Origin: JBKECY01 sp047975025
GTDB lineage: Bacteria; Bacillota; Clostridia; Lachnospirales; Lachnospiraceae
Direction: 5' to 3'
NCBI GenBank assembly: GCA_047975025.1
Contig: JBKECY010000052.1
Span: forward strand, 62,001-126,000
Length of the DNA: 64,000 nucleotides
The position numbers and the translations under genes were made by a program. Under the pieces are notes generated by a model that saw only the letters and a program-made list of their open reading frames with translations, made no database searches and was not told where the DNA came from. Positions 25,239 to 34,577 of this stretch are shown here, in pieces (position 1 is the first letter of the stretch; the number at the start of each line of letters is the position of its first letter).

Positions 25239-26630
25239 ATGAAAGTACATATTACAGAAACAGTACTGCGCGATGCGAATCAGTCACTCATCGCCACCCG
25301 AATGCCCTTCGAGGATTTCGAAGGAATTCTGGAATCTCTGGATCAGGCGGGCTATTATTCTCTGGAGTGCTGGGGAGGTGCCACGTTTGATTCTTGTCTT
25401 CGCTATCTGGGAGAAGATCCCTGGGAGCGGCTGCGCAAAATCAAGGCAAAGGTCAAAAATACCAAGCTGCAGATGCTCCTGCGTGGTCAGAATATCCTGG
25501 GCTATAAGCACTATCCCGATGACGTGGTTCGGAAATTTGTTGCCCACGCTGCCCAAAACGGTATGGATATCTTCAGGATTTTTGATGCATTAAATGATTT
25601 TAGGAATATTGAAGTAGCCGTACAGGAGGTAATTGATCAAAATGCTCATGCGCAGGGATGTATCTGCTATACCACAAGCCCCATCCATAATCTGGAAACC
25701 TATGCATCTATGGGCAGACAGCTGGCCGACCTGGGAGTTCATTCTATCTGTATAAAAGACATGGCCGGGATTATGGGCCCCCAAGAAGCCCATGATTTAA
25801 TCCAAGCCTTGAAATCCAGTGTTTCCCTGCCTGTGTTTTTGCATACTCACTCCACGACAGGTCTGGGTGCCATAACCTATACCAAAGCAATTGAAGCGGG
25901 CTGTGACGGTATCGATACGGCCATCTCCTCTTTTTCCGGAGGCACCTCACAGCCGGCAACGGAAACGATGCATTTCGCCTTACGGCAGATGGGGTATCAG
26001 ACCGGCTTGCAAGAGTCCGTACTCAAGGAGATTAACGATTTCTTCAAGCCTTTAAAATCTAAGTATATAGCCTCCGGACTTATGGATCCTTATGTACTGG
26101 GAACGGAAACCGATGCCCTTGTATACCAGGTACCGGGAGGCATGCTGTCAAATCTCATTGCTCAATTAAAGGCTCAAAATGCCATTGACAGACTGGACGA
26201 GGTGCTTATAGAAACTCCCAAAGTGCGCAAAGACTTAGGTTATCCGCCTCTGGTCACGCCCATGAGCCAGATGGTAGGTGTACAGGCGGCATCCAATGTG
26301 CTTGCCAACGAACGTTATAAAACAATTTCAAAAGAAGTAAAGTCCTATGTAAGGGGCGAATACGGTCAGGCTCCGGGAAACATATCGCCGGAATTACTCC
26401 AGAAGGTACTGGGGGAGGAAGCCCCTCTTACGACGCGCTTCGCCGATACTCTGGAACCGGCTTTTGAAAGTGCCAAATCAGACATTGGAAGTCTGGCGCA
26501 AAATGAGGAAGACGTATTGTCTTATATTGCATTTCCACAAATAGCAGAAAACTTTTTCAGGGAACGGGAAGCACGTAAAAGCCGAACTGTCACCTACACC
26601 ATCACTAAGAAAACGGAGGAAAACACATGA
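25239..26630 (+). CDS. oadA: Sodium-pump decarboxylase alpha subunit, carboxyltransferase (OadA-like)
   Basis: A 463-residue DRE-TIM carboxyltransferase. ETVLRDANQSL carries the metal Asp, CIKDMAGIMGP the catalytic Lys, and LHTHSTTGLGA the two metal His residues. It moves carboxyl from oxaloacetate (or a related acid) to the biotin carrier in the cytoplasm. The usual C-terminal biotin domain is absent; a separate carrier gene lies two genes downstream. The start follows AAAGGAG, and its end overlaps the gamma-like gene by 4 bases. Confidence 0.92.
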   Translation: MKVHITETVLRDANQSLIATRMPFEDFEGILESLDQAGYYSLECWGGATFDSCLRYLGEDPWERLRKIKAKVKNTKLQMLLRGQNILGYKHYPDDVVRKFVAHAAQNGMDIFRIFDALNDFRNIEVAVQEVIDQNAHAQGCICYTTSPIHNLETYASMGRQLADLGVHSICIKDMAGIMGPQEAHDLIQALKSSVSLPVFLHTHSTTGLGAITYTKAIEAGCDGIDTAISSFSGGTSQPATETMHFALRQMGYQTGLQESVLKEINDFFKPLKSKYIASGLMDPYVLGTETDALVYQVPGGMLSNLIAQLKAQNAIDRLDEVLIETPKVRKDLGYPPLVTPMSQMVGVQAASNVLANERYKTISKEVKSYVRGEYGQAPGNISPELLQKVLGEEAPLTTRFADTLEPAFESAKSDIGSLAQNEEDVLSYIAFPQIAENFFREREARKSRTVTYTITKKTEENT

Positions 26631-26977
26631 CTGTACCGGAAAGCCTGTTGGTCGCTCTTTTTTGCATTGCTATGGTGTTTTTCGTCCTGGTATGCCTGTG
26701 TATGCTGATTAAATTGTTTTCCTTTTGCCTGCAGAAAATAGCACCAGAAAATACAAGTGTGTCGGCCAAAACAGATACAGCCTTTAAGCTCCCGCAAGAA
26801 GAGGAAACATTCTCATCCGGCAGCTTAAAGTTAATCGATGTGGATGAGCCTACCGCTGCCATGATCATGGCGATTGTCAGTGATGAGTCGGGTATCCCAT
26901 TATCTGAATTATGCTTTACATCTATTAGACTGGTTCCACCGCAAAACGCACAACAGGATGGGAGGGAAAATGTATGA
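26627..26977 (+). CDS. OadG-like gamma subunit of the sodium-pump decarboxylase
   Basis: A 116-residue protein with one N-terminal membrane helix (about 5-30) and a polar tail ending in AMIMAIVSDESGIPLSELCF, typical of OadG-related subunits in Clostridia. It anchors and assembles the complex. The ATGA overlap with oadA and the overlap with the carrier gene show tight coupling. The family is weakly conserved, so the call rests mainly on its place in the operon. Confidence 0.75.
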   Translation: MTVPESLLVALFCIAMVFFVLVCLCMLIKLFSFCLQKIAPENTSVSAKTDTAFKLPQEEETFSSGSLKLIDVDEPTAAMIMAIVSDESGIPLSELCFTSIRLVPPQNAQQDGRENV

Positions 26978-27390
26978 TATATACAGTAAGAATGAATGAT
27001 AAGGAATATGAAGTTGAGGTTGAAAGAGGTAAGGCGACCCTGTTAAAAACAACAGAGGCCGTACCGACACCCCCTGCCGAACTTCCGAAAGAAACGCAGA
27101 TACCGGTCAGCAGTGCCGTACCATCTGCCGCATCATCTACCGCACCATCTGCCGGAGTACCTGCCTTGGCCGACGGCGAGCAGGCAATCACCTCCCCCTT
27201 ACCGGGAACGATCCTTTCGATTAAAGTCAGCCCCGGAAAGCAGGTAACCAAAGGAGAGACGCTCTTAATTCTGGAAGCAATGAAAATGGAAAATGAGGTT
27301 GTGGCATCAGCTGACGGCATCGTTTCGCAAATATTTGTCACCGGCGGAGCTTTAGTCGCAACCGGTGATCTGCTTATATCCATACGATAG
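26974..27390 (+). CDS. Biotin carboxyl carrier protein of the decarboxylase
   Basis: A 138-residue carrier. A short N-terminal beta part (YTVRMNDKEYEVEVERG) leads to a flexible Ala/Pro/Ser linker (about 31-66) and a C-terminal biotinyl domain. The biotin attachment lysine is in LEAMKMENEV. It shuttles carboxybiotin from the alpha subunit to the membrane beta subunit. This is the GcdC/OadA-C-terminal type encoded as its own gene. Confidence 0.93.
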   Translation: MIYTVRMNDKEYEVEVERGKATLLKTTEAVPTPPAELPKETQIPVSSAVPSAASSTAPSAGVPALADGEQAITSPLPGTILSIKVSPGKQVTKGETLLILEAMKMENEVVASADGIVSQIFVTGGALVATGDLLISIR

Positions 27391-27402
27391 GGAGGAACCA
27401 AC

Positions 27403-28539
27403 ATGTTTATAGATGCAATGCAACAAATTTGGGAATCTTCTGGTTTTGCCGCACTTACATGGCGGCATGCAGTCATGATCGCTATTGCATGCCTCCTGCT
27501 GTACTGTGCCATTGTAAAAAAATACGAGCCTTTGCTATTGCTGCCGATTGCCTTTGGCGTGCTGCTGGCAAATCTGCCTCTGACCGGGCTTATGGGCGAA
27601 CCGACAGGCTCTTCAGACGCAGGCGGACTTTTGTATTATCTGTATCTGGGTGTGAAAAAGGGAATCTATCCTTCCCTGATTTTTCTGGGTATAGGTACAA
27701 TGACAGATTTTGGACCCTTGATTGCCCGCCCCAGCAGCCTGTTCTTAGGAGCGGGTGCCCAGTTCGGTATCTGTGTGGCTTTTGTAATTGCGATTGCATT
27801 GGGCTTTACGCCCGGTGAAGCAGCATCCATCGGCATCATCGGAGGGGCGGACGGACCCACAGCCATCTTTCTTACTACCAAACTCGCCCCTCACCTATTG
27901 CCCGCCATTGCCATAGCCGCCTATTCTTATATGGCACTGATTCCTCTGATACAGCCTCCTGTTATGCGGGCACTGACGACCAAAAAGGAACGGGAGATCG
28001 AAATGACACAACTGCGGGAAGTTTCAAAACCAGAGAAAATATGCTTCCCGATTCTGGTTACGATACTATGTGTCCTCTTGCTCCCTTCTGTCGCTCCGCT
28101 AATCGGTATGCTTATGCTTGGCAATCTGTTCAGGGAATCCGGAGTCGCAGAACGTCTCTCCGACACCGCCCAAAACGCGTTGATTAACATAGTCACTATA
28201 TTTCTGGGGCTCACAGTGGGCGCTACCGCAGCCGCCGATACATTTCTTAAGCTTGGAACCTTCAAAATCATCGGGCTTGGGCTGGCGGCCTTCGTATTCA
28301 GCACCATAGGCGGTCTGCTTCTGGGGAAGCTTATGTGCATTCTAAGCCGGGGTAAAATCAACCCCCTGATTGGTTCAGCCGGTGTATCTGCCGTACCGAT
28401 GGCTGCCAGAGTATCCCAGGTGGAAGGACAAAAAGCTAACCCTGCAAACTTCCTCCTAATGCACGCCATGGGACCTAATGTGGCCGGGGTGATTGGTTCG
28501 GCGGTAGCGGCAGGAGTCCTGCTGTCCTTGTTCGGCTGA
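27403..28539 (+). CDS. oadB: Sodium-translocating decarboxylase beta subunit
   Basis: A 378-residue membrane protein with about 9-10 helices. The family signature GIIGGADGPTAIF (near residue 146) and the C-terminal MHAMGPNVAGVIGSAVAAG are clear. It decarboxylates carboxybiotin and couples this to export of sodium ions. Strong AGGGAGG before the ATG. It is last in the four-gene operon; oxaloacetate, malonyl and glutaconyl types cannot be told apart from this subunit alone. Confidence 0.95.
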   Translation: MFIDAMQQIWESSGFAALTWRHAVMIAIACLLLYCAIVKKYEPLLLLPIAFGVLLANLPLTGLMGEPTGSSDAGGLLYYLYLGVKKGIYPSLIFLGIGTMTDFGPLIARPSSLFLGAGAQFGICVAFVIAIALGFTPGEAASIGIIGGADGPTAIFLTTKLAPHLLPAIAIAAYSYMALIPLIQPPVMRALTTKKEREIEMTQLREVSKPEKICFPILVTILCVLLLPSVAPLIGMLMLGNLFRESGVAERLSDTAQNALINIVTIFLGLTVGATAAADTFLKLGTFKIIGLGLAAFVFSTIGGLLLGKLMCILSRGKINPLIGSAGVSAVPMAARVSQVEGQKANPANFLLMHAMGPNVAGVIGSAVAAGVLLSLFG

Positions 28540-28586
28540 TGCATAAATTAACAACTGAGATGCAATCATAAAACTTCATTGATTCC

Positions 28587-28611
28587 TGCCGGAAATTTGT
28601 TTTTTCCGGCA
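28587..28611 (+). terminator. Hairpin after oadB, weak terminator candidate
   Basis: TGCCGGAAA pairs with TTTCCGGCA (9 bp). No T run follows, so termination would be weak or factor-dependent. Confidence 0.35.
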
Positions 28612-28765
28612 CACTGTACTCACTATACCAAAGCATAAAATATCAATTTTTTAAGATGTTTTGAAATTGTGGAAGCCATTTCCTGATGATACACTATGTG
28701 CACAAGCTGCAATCGGCATACTGTAAAAATACAGCACAGAGATTCATTCAAGAAAGGAAAATATT

Positions 28766-29851
28766 ATGGAAATGACATCCAAAGAACGTTTGACAAGTAT
28801 CCTGGAGGGCAGGACACCGGATCGTGTAGCCAGCTCATTATTGATTAACCCTTACTATACCAACAGTCTTCCCGGCAAGCCTGACCCCATCGAGTTCCTA
28901 AAGGAACTGGGCGCAGACATCATTGACCGCGATGGCCCTCTCCCCTACGATAAAGTGTTCACCGGTGGTGTGGAGTACAGTGACGTCTTCAAAAACGGTG
29001 AAACAATTCGTACCTGTACGACACCTGTGGGTACGGTACAGGAGACTTTCGCAGGTCCCATGGCCTGGGGCGATATCTCGCATCGCACCAGCGGTTTTGT
29101 AAAAACATTAGAAGACTACAAAATTCTCCAGTACGTTTTCGAGAATATGCAGTTCACTCCAAATTATGATTGGTACGAAGAGCGTCTGGCCTTAATCGGA
29201 GATTACGGCATCCTTGCACCACAAGCTACCGAATTCCGCTCGTCTCTGGAATATTTACTGGAAACAGATTTAGAACGTACCATCTTCGACCTGAGCGATC
29301 ATCCTGAAATTGTAGAAGAGTTTCTAGATGCATTAAAAGAAGCCAACTACCGCGCATGCAAAGTAGCTGCCGGCTGCCCCGCCACATATTACAATGTCTG
29401 GGAAGATTCCTCCACTACACTGCTCTCTCCTACCTGGTTCGAAGAATATGTTCTGCCGGAGTTCAACGGATTTACTGAAATCCTGCAGCAAAACGGCAAA
29501 AAACTGATTCACCACGCCTGCGGAAAGATCAAAAATCTGCTCCCTCTGATGAAACAAGAAAGTGTAGTGGCATTTGAATCCGTCACACCGAATCCGGTCG
29601 GTGATGTGCGTATACGTGACTGCTTTGACGCCTGGGATGACAAGTTCACCGTTATTGGAGGACTTGATCCCACGTTCTTGATCCGCTGCTCCATGGAACA
29701 ACTAGAAGAACGTGTTGTTGAAATCATTGAAAGTCTTGGGGAATATAAAAAGCATTTCATTTTGGCCAATGGCGACAGCCTGCCTCCTAGAGTCGACAGA
29801 GAAAAGCTGGTGAAAATGATAGAAATTGTAAAACGTTACCGTTTTGGTTAG
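28766..29851 (+). CDS. Uroporphyrinogen-decarboxylase-superfamily protein, methyltransferase (MtaA)-like
   Basis: A 361-residue TIM barrel of the URO-D superfamily. The opening MTSKERLTSILEGRTPDRV is typical. HHACGKIKNLLP, near residue 249, has the His-X-Cys zinc ligands found in MtaA/MtbA-type cobalamin methyltransferases, and GGLDPTFLIRC follows. True HemE features are not evident and no other haem genes are nearby. No corrinoid protein gene is in the window, so the methyl donor or even the chemistry is uncertain. It stands alone on this strand, converging with an AraC regulator. Confidence 0.82.
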   Translation: MEMTSKERLTSILEGRTPDRVASSLLINPYYTNSLPGKPDPIEFLKELGADIIDRDGPLPYDKVFTGGVEYSDVFKNGETIRTCTTPVGTVQETFAGPMAWGDISHRTSGFVKTLEDYKILQYVFENMQFTPNYDWYEERLALIGDYGILAPQATEFRSSLEYLLETDLERTIFDLSDHPEIVEEFLDALKEANYRACKVAAGCPATYYNVWEDSSTTLLSPTWFEEYVLPEFNGFTEILQQNGKKLIHHACGKIKNLLPLMKQESVVAFESVTPNPVGDVRIRDCFDAWDDKFTVIGGLDPTFLIRCSMEQLEERVVEIIESLGEYKKHFILANGDSLPPRVDREKLVKMIEIVKRYRFG

Positions 29852-29854
29852 AAG

Positions 29855-29893
29855 AAAAGCCATCCACACTATACATCAGTGGATGGCTTTTTT
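29855..29893 (+). terminator. Intrinsic terminator after the URO-D gene
   Basis: A 13-bp stem AAAAGCCATCCAC/GTGGATGGCTTTT with an 11-base loop, then further T residues. Its right arm overlaps the 3' end of the convergent araC gene. Confidence 0.88.
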
Positions 29894-30771
29894 CTTGTAT
29901 GTTTTGTCTGTGTCAGCTTTCGAAAACGAGAGGGGGTAATCCCCATCTTGCTTCTAAACGACACAATAAAATTACGCTCACTATTATATCCGGCCGCAAA
30001 TGCGATCTCTTTGATCGACATCTTGGTAGAATACAACAGCCCCTGAGCGAAATCCAGACGCTTCAAGATAATATATTCATGCGGCGAATATCCAATACTT
30101 TTTTTGAACTGCCTCGAAAAATGTGAAATACTCATCCCAATATGTCCGGAGAGTTCCTCCACTGAAATCATTTCCCGGAAGTTAAGTTCGATATAGGAAA
30201 GGGCTTCGTCCATAACACTGCCAAACGAATCTTCTGAATTTATACTGGCATTTGCATGGTATGTCTGACACAACATTTGGTACACCATCTGTGATCGTAC
30301 GATCTCACTGGATCCCGTAGTCGGCTGGCAGGAATAGATAATTTCCTCCAGTTTATCCGCAAAGGCATTCGTCTTTACAATTGTAAAGACCGAACCCTTT
30401 TCTGCAACAATCTTCTCACAAAAGGTGCGTGTATTCACTCCATCAATATGCAGCCAGAAAAACTCACTTTTTTCATTCGCCCAATACTCATGCGGCTGCA
30501 GACAGTCTATCACAGCCAGCTGCTTTTCACCAATACGGTATTTCTCGCCATCTAAGATCAAGGAAAAAGAGCCTTTACTGATGTACATAAAAAGCATCGT
30601 CTGCCTGTCAGGATGCTTCCCAACCTTAGAATTACCATTAAACGAATACTGTTCATTACAATAAAAATGCCCGCATCTGGTCGTATAATAGAATAATTCC
30701 TTAGCAGTATCTGAAGGTGTCATAAAGAATATTTCCGAATCGGCAAAAACTCCTTTTTCATTTGTCTTCAT
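29869..30771 (-). CDS. AraC family transcriptional regulator (paralogue A)
   Basis: A 300-residue regulator. The N-terminal cupin domain begins NEKGVFADSEIFFMTPSDTAKELFYY; the C-terminal DNA-binding part has VEELSGHIGMSISHFSRQFKK and AAGYNSERNFIVSFRSKMG. It is one of three related regulators in this region (others at 33469 and 40861) with the same N-terminal layout. The gene lies 20 bases after a Gfo/Idh gene, probably in the same transcript. Confidence 0.9.
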   Translation of the reverse strand: MKTNEKGVFADSEIFFMTPSDTAKELFYYTTRCGHFYCNEQYSFNGNSKVGKHPDRQTMLFMYISKGSFSLILDGEKYRIGEKQLAVIDCLQPHEYWANEKSEFFWLHIDGVNTRTFCEKIVAEKGSVFTIVKTNAFADKLEEIIYSCQPTTGSSEIVRSQMVYQMLCQTYHANASINSEDSFGSVMDEALSYIELNFREMISVEELSGHIGMSISHFSRQFKKSIGYSPHEYIILKRLDFAQGLLYSTKMSIKEIAFAAGYNSERNFIVSFRSKMGITPSRFRKLTQTKHTRKKPSTDV

Positions 30772-30791
30772 CCTGACTCTCCCTTAAGCTC

Positions 30792-31979
30792 TTAAAAGAT
30801 TACATCAGCATTGCTCTTAGCAGGCAAAAGAGGCTCCGGACGAACGCAGGTGGTCGTCGGTACCACAAACGTTTTCTCTTGAGCAGAGCGCAAAATTCCT
30901 TCCATAACATCGAGCGCGTGAAGCGCCATTGTACCGCTCGCACGCCCCGGACGACCGGCACGAATTGCATATACCATGTCCACCAGACCTACACCGCGGA
31001 AATTTTCCTGATGGCTGGTAGAATTAAAGGCGTGGCGTATCTGCACCTGTGTCCACTCTTTACGTACGCTCTCAATTTCTCGGGGCATTCCTACCCAACG
31101 GTAGTTTTCCTGCGTGCGCAAAAGAACTTCTCCGCCAAATAGATTCGGTCCGTCTACCGGATCAATATCCTTGACCGTAACTGTGCCCTTCGTACCATAA
31201 AGCTCCATACGAGGCAGCTCGGAATCCCATACATCAAAGCTGGTGACCAGCGTCACGACCGCTCCGCATTCAAACTCAAGAACGGCACTGATATTTGTAT
31301 CTGTATTTACTTGTATCGACTGACCTTTAAGCGGCTGAGTCTGTACGGTTCTGGTAGCAAATGCCCGATTGCTCATTGCGCAGATATTCTTCACCGGACC
31401 CAGAAGTGCCAGCAGCGCAGTCACATAATAGGGACCGATATCAAGCAGCGGACCGGCGCCCGGCTGGTAGAAAAAATCAGGATTCGGGTGATGCCACTCA
31501 TGTCCATGGCTAATCACAAAGGCACTGGCTCCGGTAATATCCCCCAGCGTTCCATCATCAATCAGGCTTCGCATCGTCTGCAGACGGCTCCCCATAAATG
31601 TGTCCGGAGCACAGCCTACATACAGGTTCTTCTCTCGGGCGAACTCCATGATCTGCTGTCCTTCGGCAAAAGAAGCCGCCAGTGGCTTCTCAGAATACAC
31701 GTGTTTACCGGCTCGCAGCGCAGCCATATTGTAAACCCCATGAAATTCCGGTGTGGTCAGATTCAAAATCACATCGATTTCGGGATCTGCGATGAGTTCT
31801 TCTGCTGAGGCATACGCTTTGTCTATGCCATGCTCCTGCGCTTTTTTCTGTGCTTTTTCAAGACCGCGAGACGCGCATGCGGTCACTTTTACTACATCTG
31901 CGTAGTTTTTCAGGTTATTCAGGTATACGCTGCTGATATCGCCGATACCAATGACACCCACTCTAACAATTTCTGTCAT
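30792..31979 (-). CDS. Gfo/Idh/MocA family oxidoreductase
   Basis: A 395-residue NAD(P)-dependent dehydrogenase. An N-terminal Rossmann fold (VGVIGIGDISSVYL), the signature GKHVYSEKPLA (near 97) and the C-terminal alpha/beta domain are all visible. Members oxidise sugars, inositols or sugar acids. The ATG at 31979 follows GGAGGTG; a longer upstream frame has no ribosome site. It sits between a URO-D-like gene and araC on the same strand. Confidence 0.9.
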   Translation of the reverse strand: MTEIVRVGVIGIGDISSVYLNNLKNYADVVKVTACASRGLEKAQKKAQEHGIDKAYASAEELIADPEIDVILNLTTPEFHGVYNMAALRAGKHVYSEKPLAASFAEGQQIMEFAREKNLYVGCAPDTFMGSRLQTMRSLIDDGTLGDITGASAFVISHGHEWHHPNPDFFYQPGAGPLLDIGPYYVTALLALLGPVKNICAMSNRAFATRTVQTQPLKGQSIQVNTDTNISAVLEFECGAVVTLVTSFDVWDSELPRMELYGTKGTVTVKDIDPVDGPNLFGGEVLLRTQENYRWVGMPREIESVRKEWTQVQIRHAFNSTSHQENFRGVGLVDMVYAIRAGRPGRASGTMALHALDVMEGILRSAQEKTFVVPTTTCVRPEPLLPAKSNADVIF

Positions 31980-32116
31980 GTAACACCTCCGTTTTTGTAT
32001 TTTTTCGCGGGAAATTCTTGGTTCTATTGTATCATGGGGGTATCTGCTTTGCAAACCTGTTGTGTGGGTTTTCTTACTTTGAAATTCTTTAATACCATCC
32101 TCTGGCTCTTTACAAA

Positions 32117-33340
32117 CTACCACTGATCATAAATACATTCCTTCATGATCTCCACACACCTTTTCGCCTTATCAATATCATTATGTATCGTATACACATC
32201 GCGAATTGTAAGCTCCACCTTGCAATCCTTGGCATACCGCAGCGTTGTTGCTATATGCTCTCTCCATGCCTCTTCATCCAGCTTTTCGCTGACCCCCAGA
32301 TAGTTAGGGCTTGGCTTTCTCTGATAGATTGTCTTGGTGTTTTTCAGTACTTCGCCCATATACGCTTCATCTGTCCAAGGTGAGATGGATGCTTTTCTTA
32401 GGTTCTTTAGCTGGGACAGGCTGGGCCATAATCTCTCCAGTGGGTCACAGCATCCGAACGACACCATTCCGAACTGATCTGCTACCTTTTTGTAGGCATC
32501 CCAAATCATCTCTTCAAACATCACAGGAGATACATTGATGGTTTCCTGTGAATCCATATGCAGCCAGATTTGGTTTAATCCCACTTTGCCGTCTGACGGC
32601 AGCTCGTCTGTCAGGCAGATGGAGCCTTGATTGCACTCTTCGTAACCGGCGGTCGGGTAGAGAAGTCCGTCTGCTTCCCATTTGCGGAAGAACGCCATGT
32701 AGTCATCCGCCAACTGATGCAGAATCTGCATGAACTCATCCGGATAGTCGTACAGTGCATAGCACATATTCTGCATTCCCATGATGTGTACGATATCCTG
32801 TGTCAGCCAGCAGGTCATGGATTTACCCACTCGTTTGACCGGGAGAATATCTCCGAACGCCTCTTGGGCCGCCTCAAAATATTGATTGGTTTCTTCCAGC
32901 TTGATCCGGAAATCAGAGGGCTTGAATTTATCCATCTCCTCGCCCAGCTCCTCGACCTGCTCTGTAAAATGCTGGCCCAGTCCGCCATCATCCGCCACTT
33001 CTTTTTTGACGTCAAAGCCCCAGGGCTTCATGTCCAATTCCCACCAGACTCCAAAATAAGGAGCTACCACCTTGTCATCATCGAGTACTTGCATGTTAAA
33101 ATAATTGTGCAGTAATCTCTCCTCGATTTTTCTGGCCATCGGGCTTTCACACTGCATTTGCGGCAGCAGGATTTCCTGTGTGAAATTGTCAATTTCCAGG
33201 TGGATCATCGGGCGTTTGCCCCGCATGGCATTGTGGTCAATCCACTCTCTCGTTCTTATGATATTCTTCTCACTATTCGCTATTTCCAACTGGACATTTG
33301 CCAGCTGGCGCAGCCTTTCTCTCTCCTTCTTTGTAAACAT
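32117..33340 (-). CDS. URO-D-superfamily protein, uncharacterised carbohydrate-cluster type
   Basis: A 407-residue protein. Its C-terminal half carries QIWLHMDSQETINVSP and FGMVSFGCCDPLERLWPSL, a cysteine-bearing strand-turn where URO-D/MtaA-type enzymes bind zinc; the middle has the TIM-barrel pattern of that superfamily. It is longer than the URO-D protein at 28766 and only distantly related to it. The function is unknown. It opens the minus-strand group with Gfo/Idh and AraC, so a catabolic role is inferred. AAAGGAG precedes the ATG. Confidence 0.65.
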   Translation of the reverse strand: MFTKKERERLRQLANVQLEIANSEKNIIRTREWIDHNAMRGKRPMIHLEIDNFTQEILLPQMQCESPMARKIEERLLHNYFNMQVLDDDKVVAPYFGVWWELDMKPWGFDVKKEVADDGGLGQHFTEQVEELGEEMDKFKPSDFRIKLEETNQYFEAAQEAFGDILPVKRVGKSMTCWLTQDIVHIMGMQNMCYALYDYPDEFMQILHQLADDYMAFFRKWEADGLLYPTAGYEECNQGSICLTDELPSDGKVGLNQIWLHMDSQETINVSPVMFEEMIWDAYKKVADQFGMVSFGCCDPLERLWPSLSQLKNLRKASISPWTDEAYMGEVLKNTKTIYQRKPSPNYLGVSEKLDEEAWREHIATTLRYAKDCKVELTIRDVYTIHNDIDKAKRCVEIMKECIYDQW

Positions 33341-33468
33341 GATAACTCCTTTCTGAAATTGAACTTACTGTTTTTTCATGCTATACTATATAAAATGACA
33401 GACACAAAGGTCTGGATTTTACGGTAATGTGTGTCGATTTTGCTCTGGCCAAAAGGACGGTGAAAACT

Positions 33469-34326
33469 ATGTATTGTAATGAAAATGGCGTGATTCCCGG
33501 ATCTGATTTTTATCATTTTACGCCCTCTGAGTTTGCCAAAGAAACGCTGTTCTACTTTACATCTGTCGGACATTTTTTGTGCGACTTTGGTTATATTGTA
33601 AAGCGCGAGGACTATGCGAACTACATGCTGCTCTATGTTAATCAAGGTGCGCTTGCCGTCGAATCCGAGGGCAAAAAATATGTTGCCAAATCCGGTAATG
33701 TGGTTCTTTTGAACTGCCATATTCCGCACAAATATTATTCTCTGGGCAATCTGGACTTCCTCTGGATTCACATTAATGGTTCGAATATGGAAGCTTTTTA
33801 CAAGCATATTATCAATCGTATGAATTCCAAGGTGATTCTTCATATGGACAATGTTGCCTATTTTGAGAATACTCTGTATGAAATTGTCTCGAAGTTTCGC
33901 AATGAACAGCCGACGAATGAATTTGAGAGTTCACAAATCATCTATGAACTGCTGCTTCGTATGGCCATCGGCAACGGGCAGTCCCTGGAGGAGAGTTCCT
34001 CTTCGTTTGAGCCGTATATCACTTCAGCAATCGGATATATCAAGGAACATCTGGCCTCACAGATTTCTGTTACCGACATAGCCGACCATGTGGGCTTAAG
34101 TCAATATTACTTCACCAGAAAATTCAAGCAGGCTTTGCATGTTTCCCCGTATGAATATCTGATTCTGCAGCGCCTGAACACAGCGAAGCATCTTCTAAAA
34201 ACAACAGATATGACAATCAAGGAAATTACCTATCATGTGGGGTACAGCAGCGAATCGAACTTTATAAATGCTTTTATCAATAAAATTGGAATTTCACCTA
34301 AAAAGTTCCGGGCATTTCCTATCTGA
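33469..34326 (+). CDS. AraC family transcriptional regulator (paralogue B)
   Basis: A 285-residue regulator, divergent from the URO-D-like gene. The start at 33469 (MYCNENGVIPGSDFYHFTPS) is chosen because it aligns with the starts of its two paralogues (NEKGVFADSEIFFMTPS at 29869; VDNGVLSTSFMEALVPS at 40861); an ATG 42 bases upstream lacks a ribosome site. The DNA-binding part reads VTDIADHVGLSQYYFTRKFKQ and HVGYSSESNFINAFINKIG. Confidence 0.88.
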   Translation: MYCNENGVIPGSDFYHFTPSEFAKETLFYFTSVGHFLCDFGYIVKREDYANYMLLYVNQGALAVESEGKKYVAKSGNVVLLNCHIPHKYYSLGNLDFLWIHINGSNMEAFYKHIINRMNSKVILHMDNVAYFENTLYEIVSKFRNEQPTNEFESSQIIYELLLRMAIGNGQSLEESSSSFEPYITSAIGYIKEHLASQISVTDIADHVGLSQYYFTRKFKQALHVSPYEYLILQRLNTAKHLLKTTDMTIKEITYHVGYSSESNFINAFINKIGISPKKFRAFPI

Positions 34327-34493
34327 GCTTCCCCTATGGGGTTCCTCTAATGCTCCTCTGGTGTTCCCCTGTTTCTTCATAGTAGCAGAATCAGGTGCAA
34401 AAACAATACGATTTATTGCCCGTAAATTGTCAAATCCTGCCCTGCATTTTTTGTGTTTTTCAGCATTGTAAAATCAAAGTCGGCATAAATTCA

Positions 34494-34539
34494 GCCTGCC
34501 TGCGCCATCAGTTGAAAAATAGCGCAGGCAGGCTTTTTT
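34494..34539 (+). terminator. Intrinsic terminator after araC paralogue B
   Basis: A perfect 12-bp GC-rich stem GCCTGCCTGCGC/GCGCAGGCAGGC with a 16-base loop is followed by TTTTTT. It may also stop the convergent transporter operon, though less well on that side. Confidence 0.88.
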
Positions 34540-34577
34540 GTCTTTTCTGCCCCTCTACTTGTCAAAGCTTGAAACTA

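Noticed and set aside
28766..29851. hemE for haem synthesis
   Set aside because: The His-X-Cys zinc motif and GGLDP fit methyltransferase-type members, and no haem genes are adjacent.
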